Assembly (NCBI RefSeq): GCF_025398175.1
Contig: NZ_CP099735.1
Coordinates: 992,001 to 1,056,000, forward strand
DNA: 64,000 bases
Direction: 5' to 3'
From: Photobacterium sp. TY1-4
GTDB lineage: Bacteria > Pseudomonadota > Gammaproteobacteria > Enterobacterales > Vibrionaceae
Below, in pieces: positions 35,686 through 43,749 of this stretch (positions are counted from its first letter, which is position 1; every line of letters begins with the position of its first letter). The notes beneath the pieces were generated by a model. It saw nothing but the letters and a program-made list of their open reading frames with translations, did no database searches and was not told the DNA's origin. The position numbers were made by a program, and so were the translations under genes.

Positions 35686-36006
35686 CCCAGCTCCCCCAAG
35701 TCAAACAGGCACGGTCAAAATGACCGGCAACGATACAATTCATACCGGCGCGGCCAGATTGCCTTATTAACCTAGTTCAGCTGGCGGGTTTAGCAACCAC
35801 GGTTCATTGGCCGCAACGCATTCATTCAGAACACCACCATCTTCATCTCAATGGGTCTCAGTCACTGATATACCCCCAAAAGAGCAACGTATAAGTGCAT
35901 ATAATTTCATCACTCAATATGAATGACACAGGTTTCTTGAAGGACTTAACACTTTCGAGGGGGACGGGTATGACAAAATGCAAATCGATGAATAAGGAAA
36001 GTTGAG
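35686..36006. other. Intergenic region with promoters of focA and the GTPase operon
   Basis: A 320-base divergent region. A perfect TATAAT at 35900-35905 on the plus strand could serve the GTPase operon, but no good -35 is seen. An 11-codon frame with a G-rich ribosome site (35970-36005, MTKCKSMNKES) ends directly before the first GTPase gene and might be a leader. I see no FNR box. Confidence 0.4.
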
Positions 36007-36861
36007 ATGAATCTTCAGAAAATCAATCAGCTGGTCTCCCAACACGTGCCAGAAAAGGAAGCTGTGGTGGCACAGTTGCAGACAGCCATGGCTGTCGACA
36101 GCACCTGCCCCAATGTGGTGGTCTACGGCGTTTATAATTCAGGGAAGAGCTCGCTTCTGAATTCCCTCACCAATCACTTCACCGATGAATTCTTCCAGAC
36201 GCGCGAGGTTCCGGAAACGCGAGAAAACAAGCATTTCGAATATCAAGGGATCCGATATATCGATACGCCAGGGCTGGATGTCAACACTCAGGATACTCAG
36301 GCCGCCAATCAGGGAGCTGTTCAGGCTGACATTATTTTGTTGGTGCATCGGTTAAGCGCCGGCTCGCTTCAGCAGCCGGATTTAGAAGCCATGACTGCAA
36401 TCAGCCGGGCCCACACCAAACCGGAAAGTATCTTTGTTGTCCTGACCGAAGCCGAAACCGCCGATGAAAACCAGGCGGTGATCGCGGAAATCACTCGACA
36501 ATTACGGCAGGCCATTGCCCCGGAAATATCACCTTATCTTGTTGCAAACCCTGTGTTTTGCAAAGGGATGCGTGAAGATAAACCCGCCCTGGTCAAGTTC
36601 AGCGGCATTCCGGCGCTGAAAGCGCAACTCCAAAAGACCACAGGCCAAATGGCTCCCGAGCTGGCCGCCGAGCGAGAAAAGAAAACTCAAGCGATGGTGA
36701 CGGAGCTTCTGGCGGCTGTCGCCGAACAGCAAACGCTGATACAAGCAAGGCTGGCAATCGAGGAAGCCAAGGAACGTCAGCATAAAGCAGTATTTGTCGA
36801 GCGCATCAAAGCGTTCCAGCAAGCATTGCAAACCCAGTTAAACGACATCGAATCAGTATAG
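36007..36861 (+). CDS. Dynamin-like small GTPase, first gene of the operon
   Basis: A 284-aa protein made of a GTPase domain and a short helical tail. G1 is GVYNSGKSSLLNSL (residues about 41-54), G3 is DTPG in YIDTPGLDV, and the expected G4 position reads VVLTEAET rather than NKxD. Beginning helices (KINQLVSQHV) and the tail (EEAKERQHKAVFVERIKAFQ) form coiled coil. There is no hydrophobic paddle, so this is probably a regulatory or partner GTPase to the two larger ones. An AAGGA site precedes the ATG. Nine bases separate it from the next gene. Confidence 0.85.
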   Translation: MNLQKINQLVSQHVPEKEAVVAQLQTAMAVDSTCPNVVVYGVYNSGKSSLLNSLTNHFTDEFFQTREVPETRENKHFEYQGIRYIDTPGLDVNTQDTQAANQGAVQADIILLVHRLSAGSLQQPDLEAMTAISRAHTKPESIFVVLTEAETADENQAVIAEITRQLRQAIAPEISPYLVANPVFCKGMREDKPALVKFSGIPALKAQLQKTTGQMAPELAAEREKKTQAMVTELLAAVAEQQTLIQARLAIEEAKERQHKAVFVERIKAFQQALQTQLNDIESV

Positions 36862-36869
36862 GAGTCGAT

Positions 36870-37322
36870 ATGTGGTGGTTAGCAGCACCGGTCGCCATCT
36901 GGGCCGGTAAAAAAATCTATGATGCAGTATCGGAAGACAGCAGCTCTTCTTCCTACACCTACAGCGATAACAGCGCGCAGAAAACGCGCTGGGCTCAGCA
37001 GGAACAAACAGAAAAAGAGCGGCAAGCCCGTAAAAGGCGAATGAGAGAGCAACTCCACAAGGCCAAGAGTGCCGAACTTGAAGCCATCAGCCAGGAGTTT
37101 CTAGCCGAACCCATCAATCCTCTCGGCGATTATATTCATGTCGTCAATAAGTTCTGCAAGCAGAAGATCCGAGGGACACAAAGCGCAACCAATGCGCTAT
37201 CGCTATTTGATCGCGATAAAGTGAAATTGAAGTCGTTCACCGCGTCCAAAAACGCGCTGAAGCAGCAACTAACATCACTGGAAGAGTTAGAAAAGCTGTT
37301 GAAGGAGCAAAAACCGTTATGA
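36870..37322 (+). CDS. Small coiled-coil protein of the GTPase operon
   Basis: A 150-aa protein I cannot assign to a family. A short N-terminal hydrophobic segment (MWWLAAPVAIWAGKKIYDAV) could touch or insert into the membrane; then come a serine-rich linker and a long charged helical region (KERQARKRRMREQLHKAKSA and LKQQLTSLEELEKLLKEQ). It lies between two GTPase genes and overlaps the next by four bases (ATGA). The LeoABC system also has a small third component, but I see no sequence proof of kinship. Confidence 0.8.
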   Translation: MWWLAAPVAIWAGKKIYDAVSEDSSSSSYTYSDNSAQKTRWAQQEQTEKERQARKRRMREQLHKAKSAELEAISQEFLAEPINPLGDYIHVVNKFCKQKIRGTQSATNALSLFDRDKVKLKSFTASKNALKQQLTSLEELEKLLKEQKPL

Positions 37323-39136
37323 CGTCTTTAACGACTCACCGGGCGTTTTATCAGCGCACCACAGCCCTGTCGAAAGAACTGGCTACCATTGAGAGTCAAG
37401 TGAAACAACAAGAACAGCAATTGTTGGCCCAAATAGCCAAAGTAGTTCGAAGTGTTGACGAGGCAACCGCAGTCCAAGCCAAAGATACATCGGCGATTGC
37501 ACAGACTGTGCAGGGAAGCCTGACGGAGATCCGCCAGGTGATCACAGCCTGGCAGAAGAAAGTCAGCAGTTACGAAACCGGCTTGTCCTTTCGCAAAAAA
37601 TTCGGTGACTCCCTACTGATCTTTGTCTATGGCAAAGTCAAAGCCGGTAAAAGCTCACTGGGCAATTACATGGCAACCGGCCGTCGTGAGCCGGACTCAG
37701 CATGGCTGGCCGAAGTTGCAACACAATTACATCAACCTGAATTCTTCTCCGAGGAAATTAATCTGGCGTTTGATGAGACCATCAATCACGAGGAGGGATT
37801 CCGGGTCGGCTCCCAGGAAACCACCAGTTGCATTCAGGGCTTTCAGGTTCCCGGTATGACTTGGGTCGACTCTCCGGGGCTCCATTCAACCCATGGCGAA
37901 AACGGCGATCTGGCCCAGAAATATGTCGAAAGTGCAGATCTCATCATCTATCCCATGAACTCAGCGCAACCGGGCCGTGGAACCGATCTACGTGAGCTGG
38001 AATCCTTGCTCAGGGCCGGTAAGCGTATCCTGCTGCTCATCACGCGGTGCGATACGATTGAATATGATTTGGATGACGAAAGTCAGGAAGTGATCAAAAC
38101 CCTGGTGATGAAACCGGCTCAGGATCGCCGCGATCAGGAAGCGTATGTTCAGCAAGAACTCGACAAACTGTGCGCGAGTCTGGCACTAAACAACGTCGAT
38201 ACGTCGGCACTAACGGTTTCCGTTGGTTTTGCTGAAATCCAGGCAAACAGCGAAGCCGCAATGGATGCTTCCGGACTCAATGCGCTCTTTCACAAACTGG
38301 CCGCAGTGATCAACTCTGAAGGCATGGCACTAAAAAAACAAGTTCCGCACCAGAATCTTCAGGCCTTTTACCGCGAGCTGTTGGAAGACAAAACAGCACT
38401 GAGTATCACACGCCTGATCCAGCCGTTGCGGCATGCGCTGGATGAAATCACAGCACAGGAAGCCCAGCTTGAAAACCTTCAGGAACAGCAACTGGCCAAA
38501 ATCCAGTCCCTGTTTGCTGTCCAGGTTGACATCCAAGTCGAACAGTTCGCAAACAGCCGGGATCTCAAAACGCTAGATAAGGTCCTGAAAGACTGGATTG
38601 AGGAAGCCATCGAGCAGCACTACCAACCGAAACTGGTGCAGCTTTGCCAGAAAGCATTAGGTGCCATGGCTGAGTTGCCGCAAGAGATGGACCTGTGCGG
38701 GGGCTTATCATTTAGCGATACAACCCGCCAAATCGAAATTGATGTCACCCGCAAACGAGCTGCTGTCGGGGGTGGTGTCGGATCGCTATTCGGGGCGATT
38801 GTCGGCGGGATGATCGGCGGCCCGGCAGGGATCGCCATTGGCGGAACCGCAGGCAGCCTGATTGGCAGTGCCGGCGGCAAACTCCTCACCAGCACCCAAA
38901 CCGTGAATGTGGTATGCGGCGATAACCGGGAAGAAATTAAAGATGCCTTGCTGATGAGTGGCGAGAAATGGATTAAGGAATCGCTGCATGCTCGCCAGGC
39001 CCATGCCCGGCACAATGTCTTTACCCCGATCCGGGCGGCTTTGACGCTGGTTTATGACGAAACCATAAGTTTGCAACACTATATTGAAGGACAAAAAAAA
39101 TGTTTGAACACTTTCATGCAGTACGTACCGTGCTAG
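37319..39136 (+). CDS. Large dynamin-like GTPase with glycine-zipper membrane segment
   Basis: A 605-aa dynamin-like protein. Residues 1-95 are coiled coil. The GTPase domain has G1 GKVKAGKSS (105-113), a G2 Thr in QETTSC (169), G3 DSPG (184-187) and G4-like TRCD (242-245). A long helical stalk (about 335-460) is followed by a strikingly glycine-rich hydrophobic stretch (482-521, GGGVGSLFGAIVGGMIGGPA and the next 20 residues), a likely membrane-inserting hairpin in the place of a dynamin paddle. A short helical end follows. It overlaps the last gene by 37 bases, with an A8 tract in the overlap. Confidence 0.88.
   Translation: MTSLTTHRAFYQRTTALSKELATIESQVKQQEQQLLAQIAKVVRSVDEATAVQAKDTSAIAQTVQGSLTEIRQVITAWQKKVSSYETGLSFRKKFGDSLLIFVYGKVKAGKSSLGNYMATGRREPDSAWLAEVATQLHQPEFFSEEINLAFDETINHEEGFRVGSQETTSCIQGFQVPGMTWVDSPGLHSTHGENGDLAQKYVESADLIIYPMNSAQPGRGTDLRELESLLRAGKRILLLITRCDTIEYDLDDESQEVIKTLVMKPAQDRRDQEAYVQQELDKLCASLALNNVDTSALTVSVGFAEIQANSEAAMDASGLNALFHKLAAVINSEGMALKKQVPHQNLQAFYRELLEDKTALSITRLIQPLRHALDEITAQEAQLENLQEQQLAKIQSLFAVQVDIQVEQFANSRDLKTLDKVLKDWIEEAIEQHYQPKLVQLCQKALGAMAELPQEMDLCGGLSFSDTTRQIEIDVTRKRAAVGGGVGSLFGAIVGGMIGGPAGIAIGGTAGSLIGSAGGKLLTSTQTVNVVCGDNREEIKDALLMSGEKWIKESLHARQAHARHNVFTPIRAALTLVYDETISLQHYIEGQKKCLNTFMQYVPC
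39085..39102 (+). promoter_or_regulatory. Ribosome site and A8 slippery tract in the GTPase gene overlap
   Basis: GAAGGA (39086-39091) lies eight bases before the ATG of the last GTPase gene (39100), an ideal start signal. The A8 run (39093-39100) also gives A-AAA-AAA in the frame of the upstream gene (codons CAA AAA AAA), and the downstream gene is in the -1 frame, entered exactly at its ATG. Confidence 0.5.
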
Positions 39137-40698
39137 ATGCCTGCCGGGATCAACTAACGACCTATGTCGGTTCTGATAAAGTCGCAGCGCTGGCAACAGA
39201 AATCGAGGAAAGATCTGCACACTGTCAGCCTGTCGTGATGGTGTACGGTGTCTATAACGCCGGAAAGAGTACCCTGCTCAACGCCCTGATCGGCCAAGAG
39301 GAAGCCGAAGTTGGTGATATTCCGAAAACGGATCAGGTCAATGTGTATCAGGTGGGCGATGTACAGGTTCTGGATACCCCGGGTATTGATGCGCCGATAG
39401 AACACGAAGCTGTCAGCCGCGAGCAACTGAAAAAATCCGATGCGGTGATCTTTGTCCTGAGCAGCGATGGGGTTTTGGAAGAACAACAGACCTATGAGGA
39501 GATCGGAAAAATTCTGGCGTCCGGAAAACCCCTGCTCGTCGTCATCAACAACAAGAGCGGTTATCAGGACAGTGATCCGGATTATGTCGCCCTGAAAGAG
39601 AAGTTTCGCAGTAACCTGTATCAGCATTTCGCAGAAAACGAGCCCCTGCTGACTCGCCTGAATGAAACCCCGGATTTTCTGGTCAATGCCGATCTGGCTT
39701 TGAAGGGCAAACTCACCGGTAAAGCGAAACTGGTCGAAATCAGCCAAATCGAAGCCCTGGAAAAGGCTGTCGCCCGGCTGTTTAAGGAGACCGATAGTTC
39801 CCGCGTCGCATCGACGTTGGCTTACCAGTTAAGTGAGCTATTGGAGGAAGCCACCAACCAGGCACAGGGACAAGCAGCGCAACATGAATTGCAGCAGCTG
39901 GAAGCCCTGATCACCAGTATTGCTGATGCCAGAAGTACAGTCTTCGACAAAGTCAAAACCCGGGCAGAAAAGGCAAAACCAAGCTTTAAGACTGAACTGG
40001 TCTCTTTGTTTGAAGACGGCCGGGTCGATGCCGTTGAGCCGGTGCTGACTGCCTGGCAAAATGATCTGGGGGATTATTTCGATTATCAATTACAACGTGC
40101 AGCTAAAAAGCTGGACGCTGAAGCAGCCGAAGTGGCGAAAATATTCCGAAACTCGCCATCATATGCCGAGAGTTTTCACGATGATGACAACGCACAAGCT
40201 GAAAACGGCTCCGGCTTCACCGAGCTGTTAAAGGGCCTTGCGATCAAAGGCGGCAGAGCCGGCATCAGCGATGAGCTCATGAAAGAAGGGATTATCTACG
40301 CCCTCAAACAAGGGAAATCTCTGGCCCCTGAAATATTTAAAGGGATCGGCAAGAAAACCATGGAAAAAATGGCTGGTAAGGTCGTTCCCTTTATCGGCCC
40401 GGCCATTGACGTGCTTGTGGCGATTTATGACTACCTCAAAGCTAGGGAACAGGAACAAAAGGAAATGCGTCAAGCGCAGCAGCGTTCTGAGCGGATCCGA
40501 CTGCATGTGGCAACCCTGGTCGAGGAACTCTACGACGACTTCTATGAGCGGACCAGCGATACGTTAGAAGATACCTTCAACCCGATGACCTTGAGCCTGG
40601 AAAGCAGCCTTCGCGAACTGTCAGCGCAAGTCGGCGGGGTCGAATCCGATCTTCGCGCTTTAAAACGCGCGCTGGCGCAACTGAAGCAACCAGCGTAA
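39100..40698 (+). CDS. Dynamin-like GTPase (LeoA-like layout)
   Basis: A 532-aa dynamin-like protein. The GTPase domain has G1 GVYNAGKSTLLNAL (50-63), G2 T77 (PKTDQ), G3 DTPG (92-95) and G4 NNKSG (150-154). A helical stalk follows, then a segment with GKKTMEKMAGKVVPFIGPAI and DVLVAIYDYL (about 425-455) that can act as a membrane-binding tip, then a final coiled coil (LRELSAQVGGVESDLRALKR). The general plan matches LeoA of enterotoxigenic E. coli and the Eleos defence systems. It is the last gene of the operon and is followed by a terminator. Confidence 0.87.
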   Translation: MFEHFHAVRTVLDACRDQLTTYVGSDKVAALATEIEERSAHCQPVVMVYGVYNAGKSTLLNALIGQEEAEVGDIPKTDQVNVYQVGDVQVLDTPGIDAPIEHEAVSREQLKKSDAVIFVLSSDGVLEEQQTYEEIGKILASGKPLLVVINNKSGYQDSDPDYVALKEKFRSNLYQHFAENEPLLTRLNETPDFLVNADLALKGKLTGKAKLVEISQIEALEKAVARLFKETDSSRVASTLAYQLSELLEEATNQAQGQAAQHELQQLEALITSIADARSTVFDKVKTRAEKAKPSFKTELVSLFEDGRVDAVEPVLTAWQNDLGDYFDYQLQRAAKKLDAEAAEVAKIFRNSPSYAESFHDDDNAQAENGSGFTELLKGLAIKGGRAGISDELMKEGIIYALKQGKSLAPEIFKGIGKKTMEKMAGKVVPFIGPAIDVLVAIYDYLKAREQEQKEMRQAQQRSERIRLHVATLVEELYDDFYERTSDTLEDTFNPMTLSLESSLRELSAQVGGVESDLRALKRALAQLKQPA

Positions 40699-40741
40699 CC
40701 CGCTCAAGCTCCAATGTTTTCGAGTCAATTCGAGCATTTAG

Positions 40742-40772
40742 CCCCGCAGCGCCTGCGGCGGGGTTCTTGACG
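40742..40772 (+). terminator. Terminator of the GTPase operon
   Basis: CCCCGC and GCGGGG form a strong GC stem around AGCGCCTGCG, followed by TTCTT, 45 bases after the last GTPase gene. Confidence 0.65.
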
Positions 40773-40817
40773 CGTCTTCAGGCTGTATCATTTGGCCTAA
40801 AGGCGCGCATAAACTAG

Positions 40818-40843
40818 GTGAGGGCGCATCCCTTCCCCCTCAC
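40818..40843. repeat. Short palindrome GTGAGGG...CCCTCAC
   Basis: A 7-base inverted repeat with a 12-base spacer, at the broken end of the truncated GNAT reading frame. It resembles short REP-like palindromes; a G/C-rich palindrome of similar style lies at 58355-58372. Confidence 0.35.
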
Positions 40844-40956
40844 GTCCTTCCAGATTCACGCCACAGCGCGGTGACTGCTTCGGTTTCCGATGGCTCAAAT
40901 GGGCCGATCGTAAAACTTGAGACTGCTGGTTTACTTGGTTGTGTGTTGCTTTCCAT
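40840..40956 (-). pseudogene. Truncated GNAT acetyltransferase start
   Basis: The 38-codon reading MESNTQPSKPAVSSFTIGPF, then EPSETEAVTALWRESGRT, looks like the beginning of a GNAT acetyltransferase (pattern I-x-P-F-x-x-x-x-x-x-A-V-x-x-L-W). It has an AGGA ribosome site, but it stops after 38 residues, right at a palindrome. No further GNAT sequence follows. It is probably the 5' relic of a deleted gene. Confidence 0.5.
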
Positions 40957-41015
40957 CCTTGTTCCTATTCCTTGGGTGATTCAGTCAATTTGACTCAACA
41001 ATCAAATGTTTCAAG

Positions 41016-41933
41016 CTATGGCACATGATCCAAAACCGGCCGCATGTCTTCAATAATTTCCAGTACCTGCTGGCGCAACCAGCGCACGCCGGGATCCGCT
41101 TCGGAGCGGATGTGGTAGGCCAGGCTAATCGGTGCCGGTGGCACATCCAGCGGCAGCGGCTGGCTGATCAGGGTTTCGGCAACAATGTCATGATGGGCCA
41201 CCGGATAAGGCAGCACACAGATCAGATCGGTTTGCTTGATCAAATCGATTGCCGCAGCAAAGCTGTTCACCGTCATCGCAATCCGTCGCTGCAACTGGTG
41301 TTTTGCCAGCGCCGAACAGACCACACTGCCGGTATTGCCGGACAGCGATACCATCAGATGCTCAGCGCCAGCGAAAGCTTCAAGCGACGGGGCGGTTTGG
41401 GCGAGCGGATGTGTCGGTCGCATCAGACAGGTGAAGCGGTTATCAAACAGGTGCTGGCGCACAATCTTACGATTCTGGCTTTCATAATAGTCCGCCACGA
41501 GATCGACCTCGGCGTCGACCAGCAGCGATTCCCCGTTGCCGCGAAACGGCATGGCGTGCAAATTCACCATCGGCGCCTGCTGCTCAATCCGCTGGCGCAG
41601 CGGCAGCCAGAGCATCCGGGTCATGCCGTCGGTCAACGCAATACGAAACGTGCGTTCGCTGCTGGCAGGCTCAAACCGCTGCTCGGTGGTCGCATGAACC
41701 AGCGTCTGGATCGCCGGGCGGATTTCCTGCCACAGCACTTCTGCCCTCGGCGTCGGTTTAATCCCTCGCCCATCGCGGACAAACAACGGATCTTTCCAGG
41801 CATAGCGCATCCTCGAAATCGCTTTCGAAACCGAAGGCTGCGTCAGCGCCAGCCGATCAGCCGCTGCCGTCACCGACTGCTCCGCCATAATGGCATCAAA
41901 AATCACCAGCAGATTAATATCAAGTTTGGCCAT
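41016..41933 (-). CDS. LysR family regulator
   Basis: A 305-aa LysR-type regulator of the NodD/LinR-like branch (MAKLDINLLVIFDAIMAEQS, helix-turn-helix VTAAADRLALTQPSVSKAIS, and the FVRDGRGIKPTPRA wing). It is divergent from an NADPH:quinone oxidoreductase gene 289 bases away, which it probably controls, as is common for this pairing. Confidence 0.92.
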   Translation of the reverse strand: MAKLDINLLVIFDAIMAEQSVTAAADRLALTQPSVSKAISRMRYAWKDPLFVRDGRGIKPTPRAEVLWQEIRPAIQTLVHATTEQRFEPASSERTFRIALTDGMTRMLWLPLRQRIEQQAPMVNLHAMPFRGNGESLLVDAEVDLVADYYESQNRKIVRQHLFDNRFTCLMRPTHPLAQTAPSLEAFAGAEHLMVSLSGNTGSVVCSALAKHQLQRRIAMTVNSFAAAIDLIKQTDLICVLPYPVAHHDIVAETLISQPLPLDVPPAPISLAYHIRSEADPGVRWLRQQVLEIIEDMRPVLDHVP

Positions 41934-41974
41934 CTTCCCTCATCTCTTTTCCTGCAGTTCCTTGCTTACCCCGG

Positions 41975-42095
41975 GTGCTTCAGCACTTCGACGCTTTAGC
42001 GCATTGGCGCATTGGCGCATTGGCACTTTGACGCTTTAGTGCATTAGCGCCTTAACGCTTTAGTGCTTGGAGGCTCGGACGCCTCGACACATTAA
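41975..42095. repeat. Degenerate short-unit repeats in the LysR/quinone reductase intergenic region
   Basis: The stretch is made of variants of a 7-9-base unit: GCGCATTG is given three times in a row from 42000, and ACGCTTTAG or AACGCTTTAG recurs at 41990, 42040 and 42055, with related GCTTCAGCACTTCGACG and GGCTCGGACGCCTCGAC around. It lies in the likely control region of two divergent genes. Confidence 0.6.
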
Positions 42096-42222
42096 AGCGG
42101 TACTGCACGTCAGCGCACCACTCATTCCCAGATGGAATGATATCTATATCAACCATCAATTTTACGACATGACTGTAGCAGAACATAATGATTTCAAGCC
42201 AAACAAAATGAGGAAAAACAAG

Positions 42223-43149
42223 ATGAAAGCAATCGTTATGAACCAATACGGGCCAGCAGACCAACTCAGTATCAGCCAAATCACTGCCCCGAAACCCGAA
42301 GACGGCCAAGTGCGAATCCAGGTCAAAGCCGCCAGCGTGAATCCGGTCGATACCATGGTCCGGGCCGGGATGCTGGAAAGCTTTTTCTCTCTCCCCCTGA
42401 TTGCCGGTTGGGATGTTGCCGGGGTGGTGCTGGAGACTGCGGGCGATTCACACGGTTTGCAAATCGGTGATGAAGTAATGGCAATGATCCCAATCGGCCA
42501 ACCGGGCGCTTATGCCGAGCAGGTGATTGTCGACAGCGCACTGGTGGTGAAAAAACCCAACAAGCTGAGCTTTGAGCAAGCCGCCGGAACACCCATGGTG
42601 TCCCTGACCGCCTGGCAGGCCATTCACGACCTGGGCCAGGTCTCTTCCGGGCAAACCGTTCTAATCCACGGCGGCTCCAGTGCGGTCGGCGCCTTTGCGA
42701 TTCAGTACGCCAAACTGGCCGGTGCCCGTGTTATTGCGACCGCTTCGGCTCCAAATCACTCTTATCTGCGTGAGCTGGGCGCCGATCAGTGCATCGATTA
42801 TCGCAGCGAGCAGTTTGAAGCCATAGTCAGCAATATCGATCTCGTTGTTGCTGCCATCGGCGAAGAAGGTCTGCTGGAGCGTTCGCTCAAGGTCATCAAA
42901 TCCGGCGGCAAGCTGGTCTCGACGCTCAGTGAAATTGACCCGGAGATCGCCCAGGCCAGTGGCGTCACATTCCAGCGTGTCTGGGTCACGCCGGTCCACG
43001 ATAAACTGGCCCACATTGCCAACCTACTCAGCGACGGGCAGTTGTCATTGAAGATCGATTCTGTCTTCCCGCTTGAACAAGCCGCACAAGCCCATCAGCG
43101 CAGCGAGTCCAAACGCGCAGTGGGGAAAATCATTCTGACCATGGATTAG
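42223..43149 (+). CDS. NADPH:quinone oxidoreductase (zinc-independent MDR family)
   Basis: A 308-aa medium-chain dehydrogenase/reductase. The N-terminal GroES-like part contains NPVDTMVRAGML and GWDVAGVV, and the nucleotide site is LIHGGSSAVGAFAIQ. The zinc ligands of alcohol dehydrogenases are absent, as in quinone reductases. The start MKAIVMNQYGPADQL (42223) has an AGGA eight bases before; the reading that extends to 42067 runs through the repeat region and is not credible. Likely role: reduction of quinones or enals under electrophile stress. Confidence 0.92.
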   Translation: MKAIVMNQYGPADQLSISQITAPKPEDGQVRIQVKAASVNPVDTMVRAGMLESFFSLPLIAGWDVAGVVLETAGDSHGLQIGDEVMAMIPIGQPGAYAEQVIVDSALVVKKPNKLSFEQAAGTPMVSLTAWQAIHDLGQVSSGQTVLIHGGSSAVGAFAIQYAKLAGARVIATASAPNHSYLRELGADQCIDYRSEQFEAIVSNIDLVVAAIGEEGLLERSLKVIKSGGKLVSTLSEIDPEIAQASGVTFQRVWVTPVHDKLAHIANLLSDGQLSLKIDSVFPLEQAAQAHQRSESKRAVGKIILTMD

Positions 43150-43180
43150 CGATGCCATTGGAAAGTGTCCTGTCAAGCAA

Positions 43181-43200
43181 CAGGCCCGCCCGGCGGGCCT
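43181..43200 (+). terminator. GC hairpin after the quinone reductase gene
   Basis: AGGCCCG-CCCGG-CGGGCCT forms a compact stem-loop 33 bases after the stop. A T-run is absent, so it may be a weak terminator or a 3'-end protecting hairpin. Confidence 0.45.
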
Positions 43201-43362
43201 GGCCCTCTGTCAGAAACAAGCTGCCAGACACCACGATTTATGCTCACCATCCTGAGTTCAAACACCGGATGCGTTCAAAAAGTTCCTGGCCGAAACAAGA
43301 CCAACTCGCTTCTTTTTCTATACTTAGGAAATTCTCCCGGATTTTACTGAGGAAGCACGCGG

Positions 43363-43749
43363 ATGAAACAGCCGACAAAAATAATGACAGCCGCTTTGGT
43401 GATGTTGTTCAGCTTGATCCAACTCCCCGTGGCACAGGCGGCGATGATCACCACCGGAGAAGCGATCCAGATACAGCAAAGGAATATCGATCGCAACAAT
43501 CTCCTGTCGATGCTGCAAAAGGATGAACTGCGCGCTCAGTTGGCTGAATATGGGGTGGATGCACAGTTGGCTGCCGAGAGGATCAGTCACATGACCGATG
43601 CAGAGATTGCCATGCTCAATGATCACCTGGATGACATGCCGGCCGGCGAGAGCTTTCTCAGTGTGATCGGGCTAATTGTGGTCGTCTTGGTGTTCACGGA
43701 TCTGTTCGGCGCAACAGACGTGTTTCCCTTTATCAGACCAGTCAATTGA
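43363..43749 (+). CDS. PA2779 family protein
   Basis: A 128-aa secreted or membrane protein of the PA2779 family. A signal peptide (MTAALVMLFSLIQLPVAQAA) is followed by the family motif with L-x-R-E/D (NLLSMLQKDELRAQLAEYGV), and a C-terminal membrane helix (LSVIGLIVVVLVFTDLFG). Function unknown. It is always paired with a PA2778-type peptidase, as here. Confidence 0.9.
   Translation: MKQPTKIMTAALVMLFSLIQLPVAQAAMITTGEAIQIQQRNIDRNNLLSMLQKDELRAQLAEYGVDAQLAAERISHMTDAEIAMLNDHLDDMPAGESFLSVIGLIVVVLVFTDLFGATDVFPFIRPVN

Noticed and set aside
42067..42222. N-terminal extension of the quinone oxidoreductase
   Set aside because: It runs through repeat-derived intergenic sequence; the proper family start with a ribosome site is at 42223.
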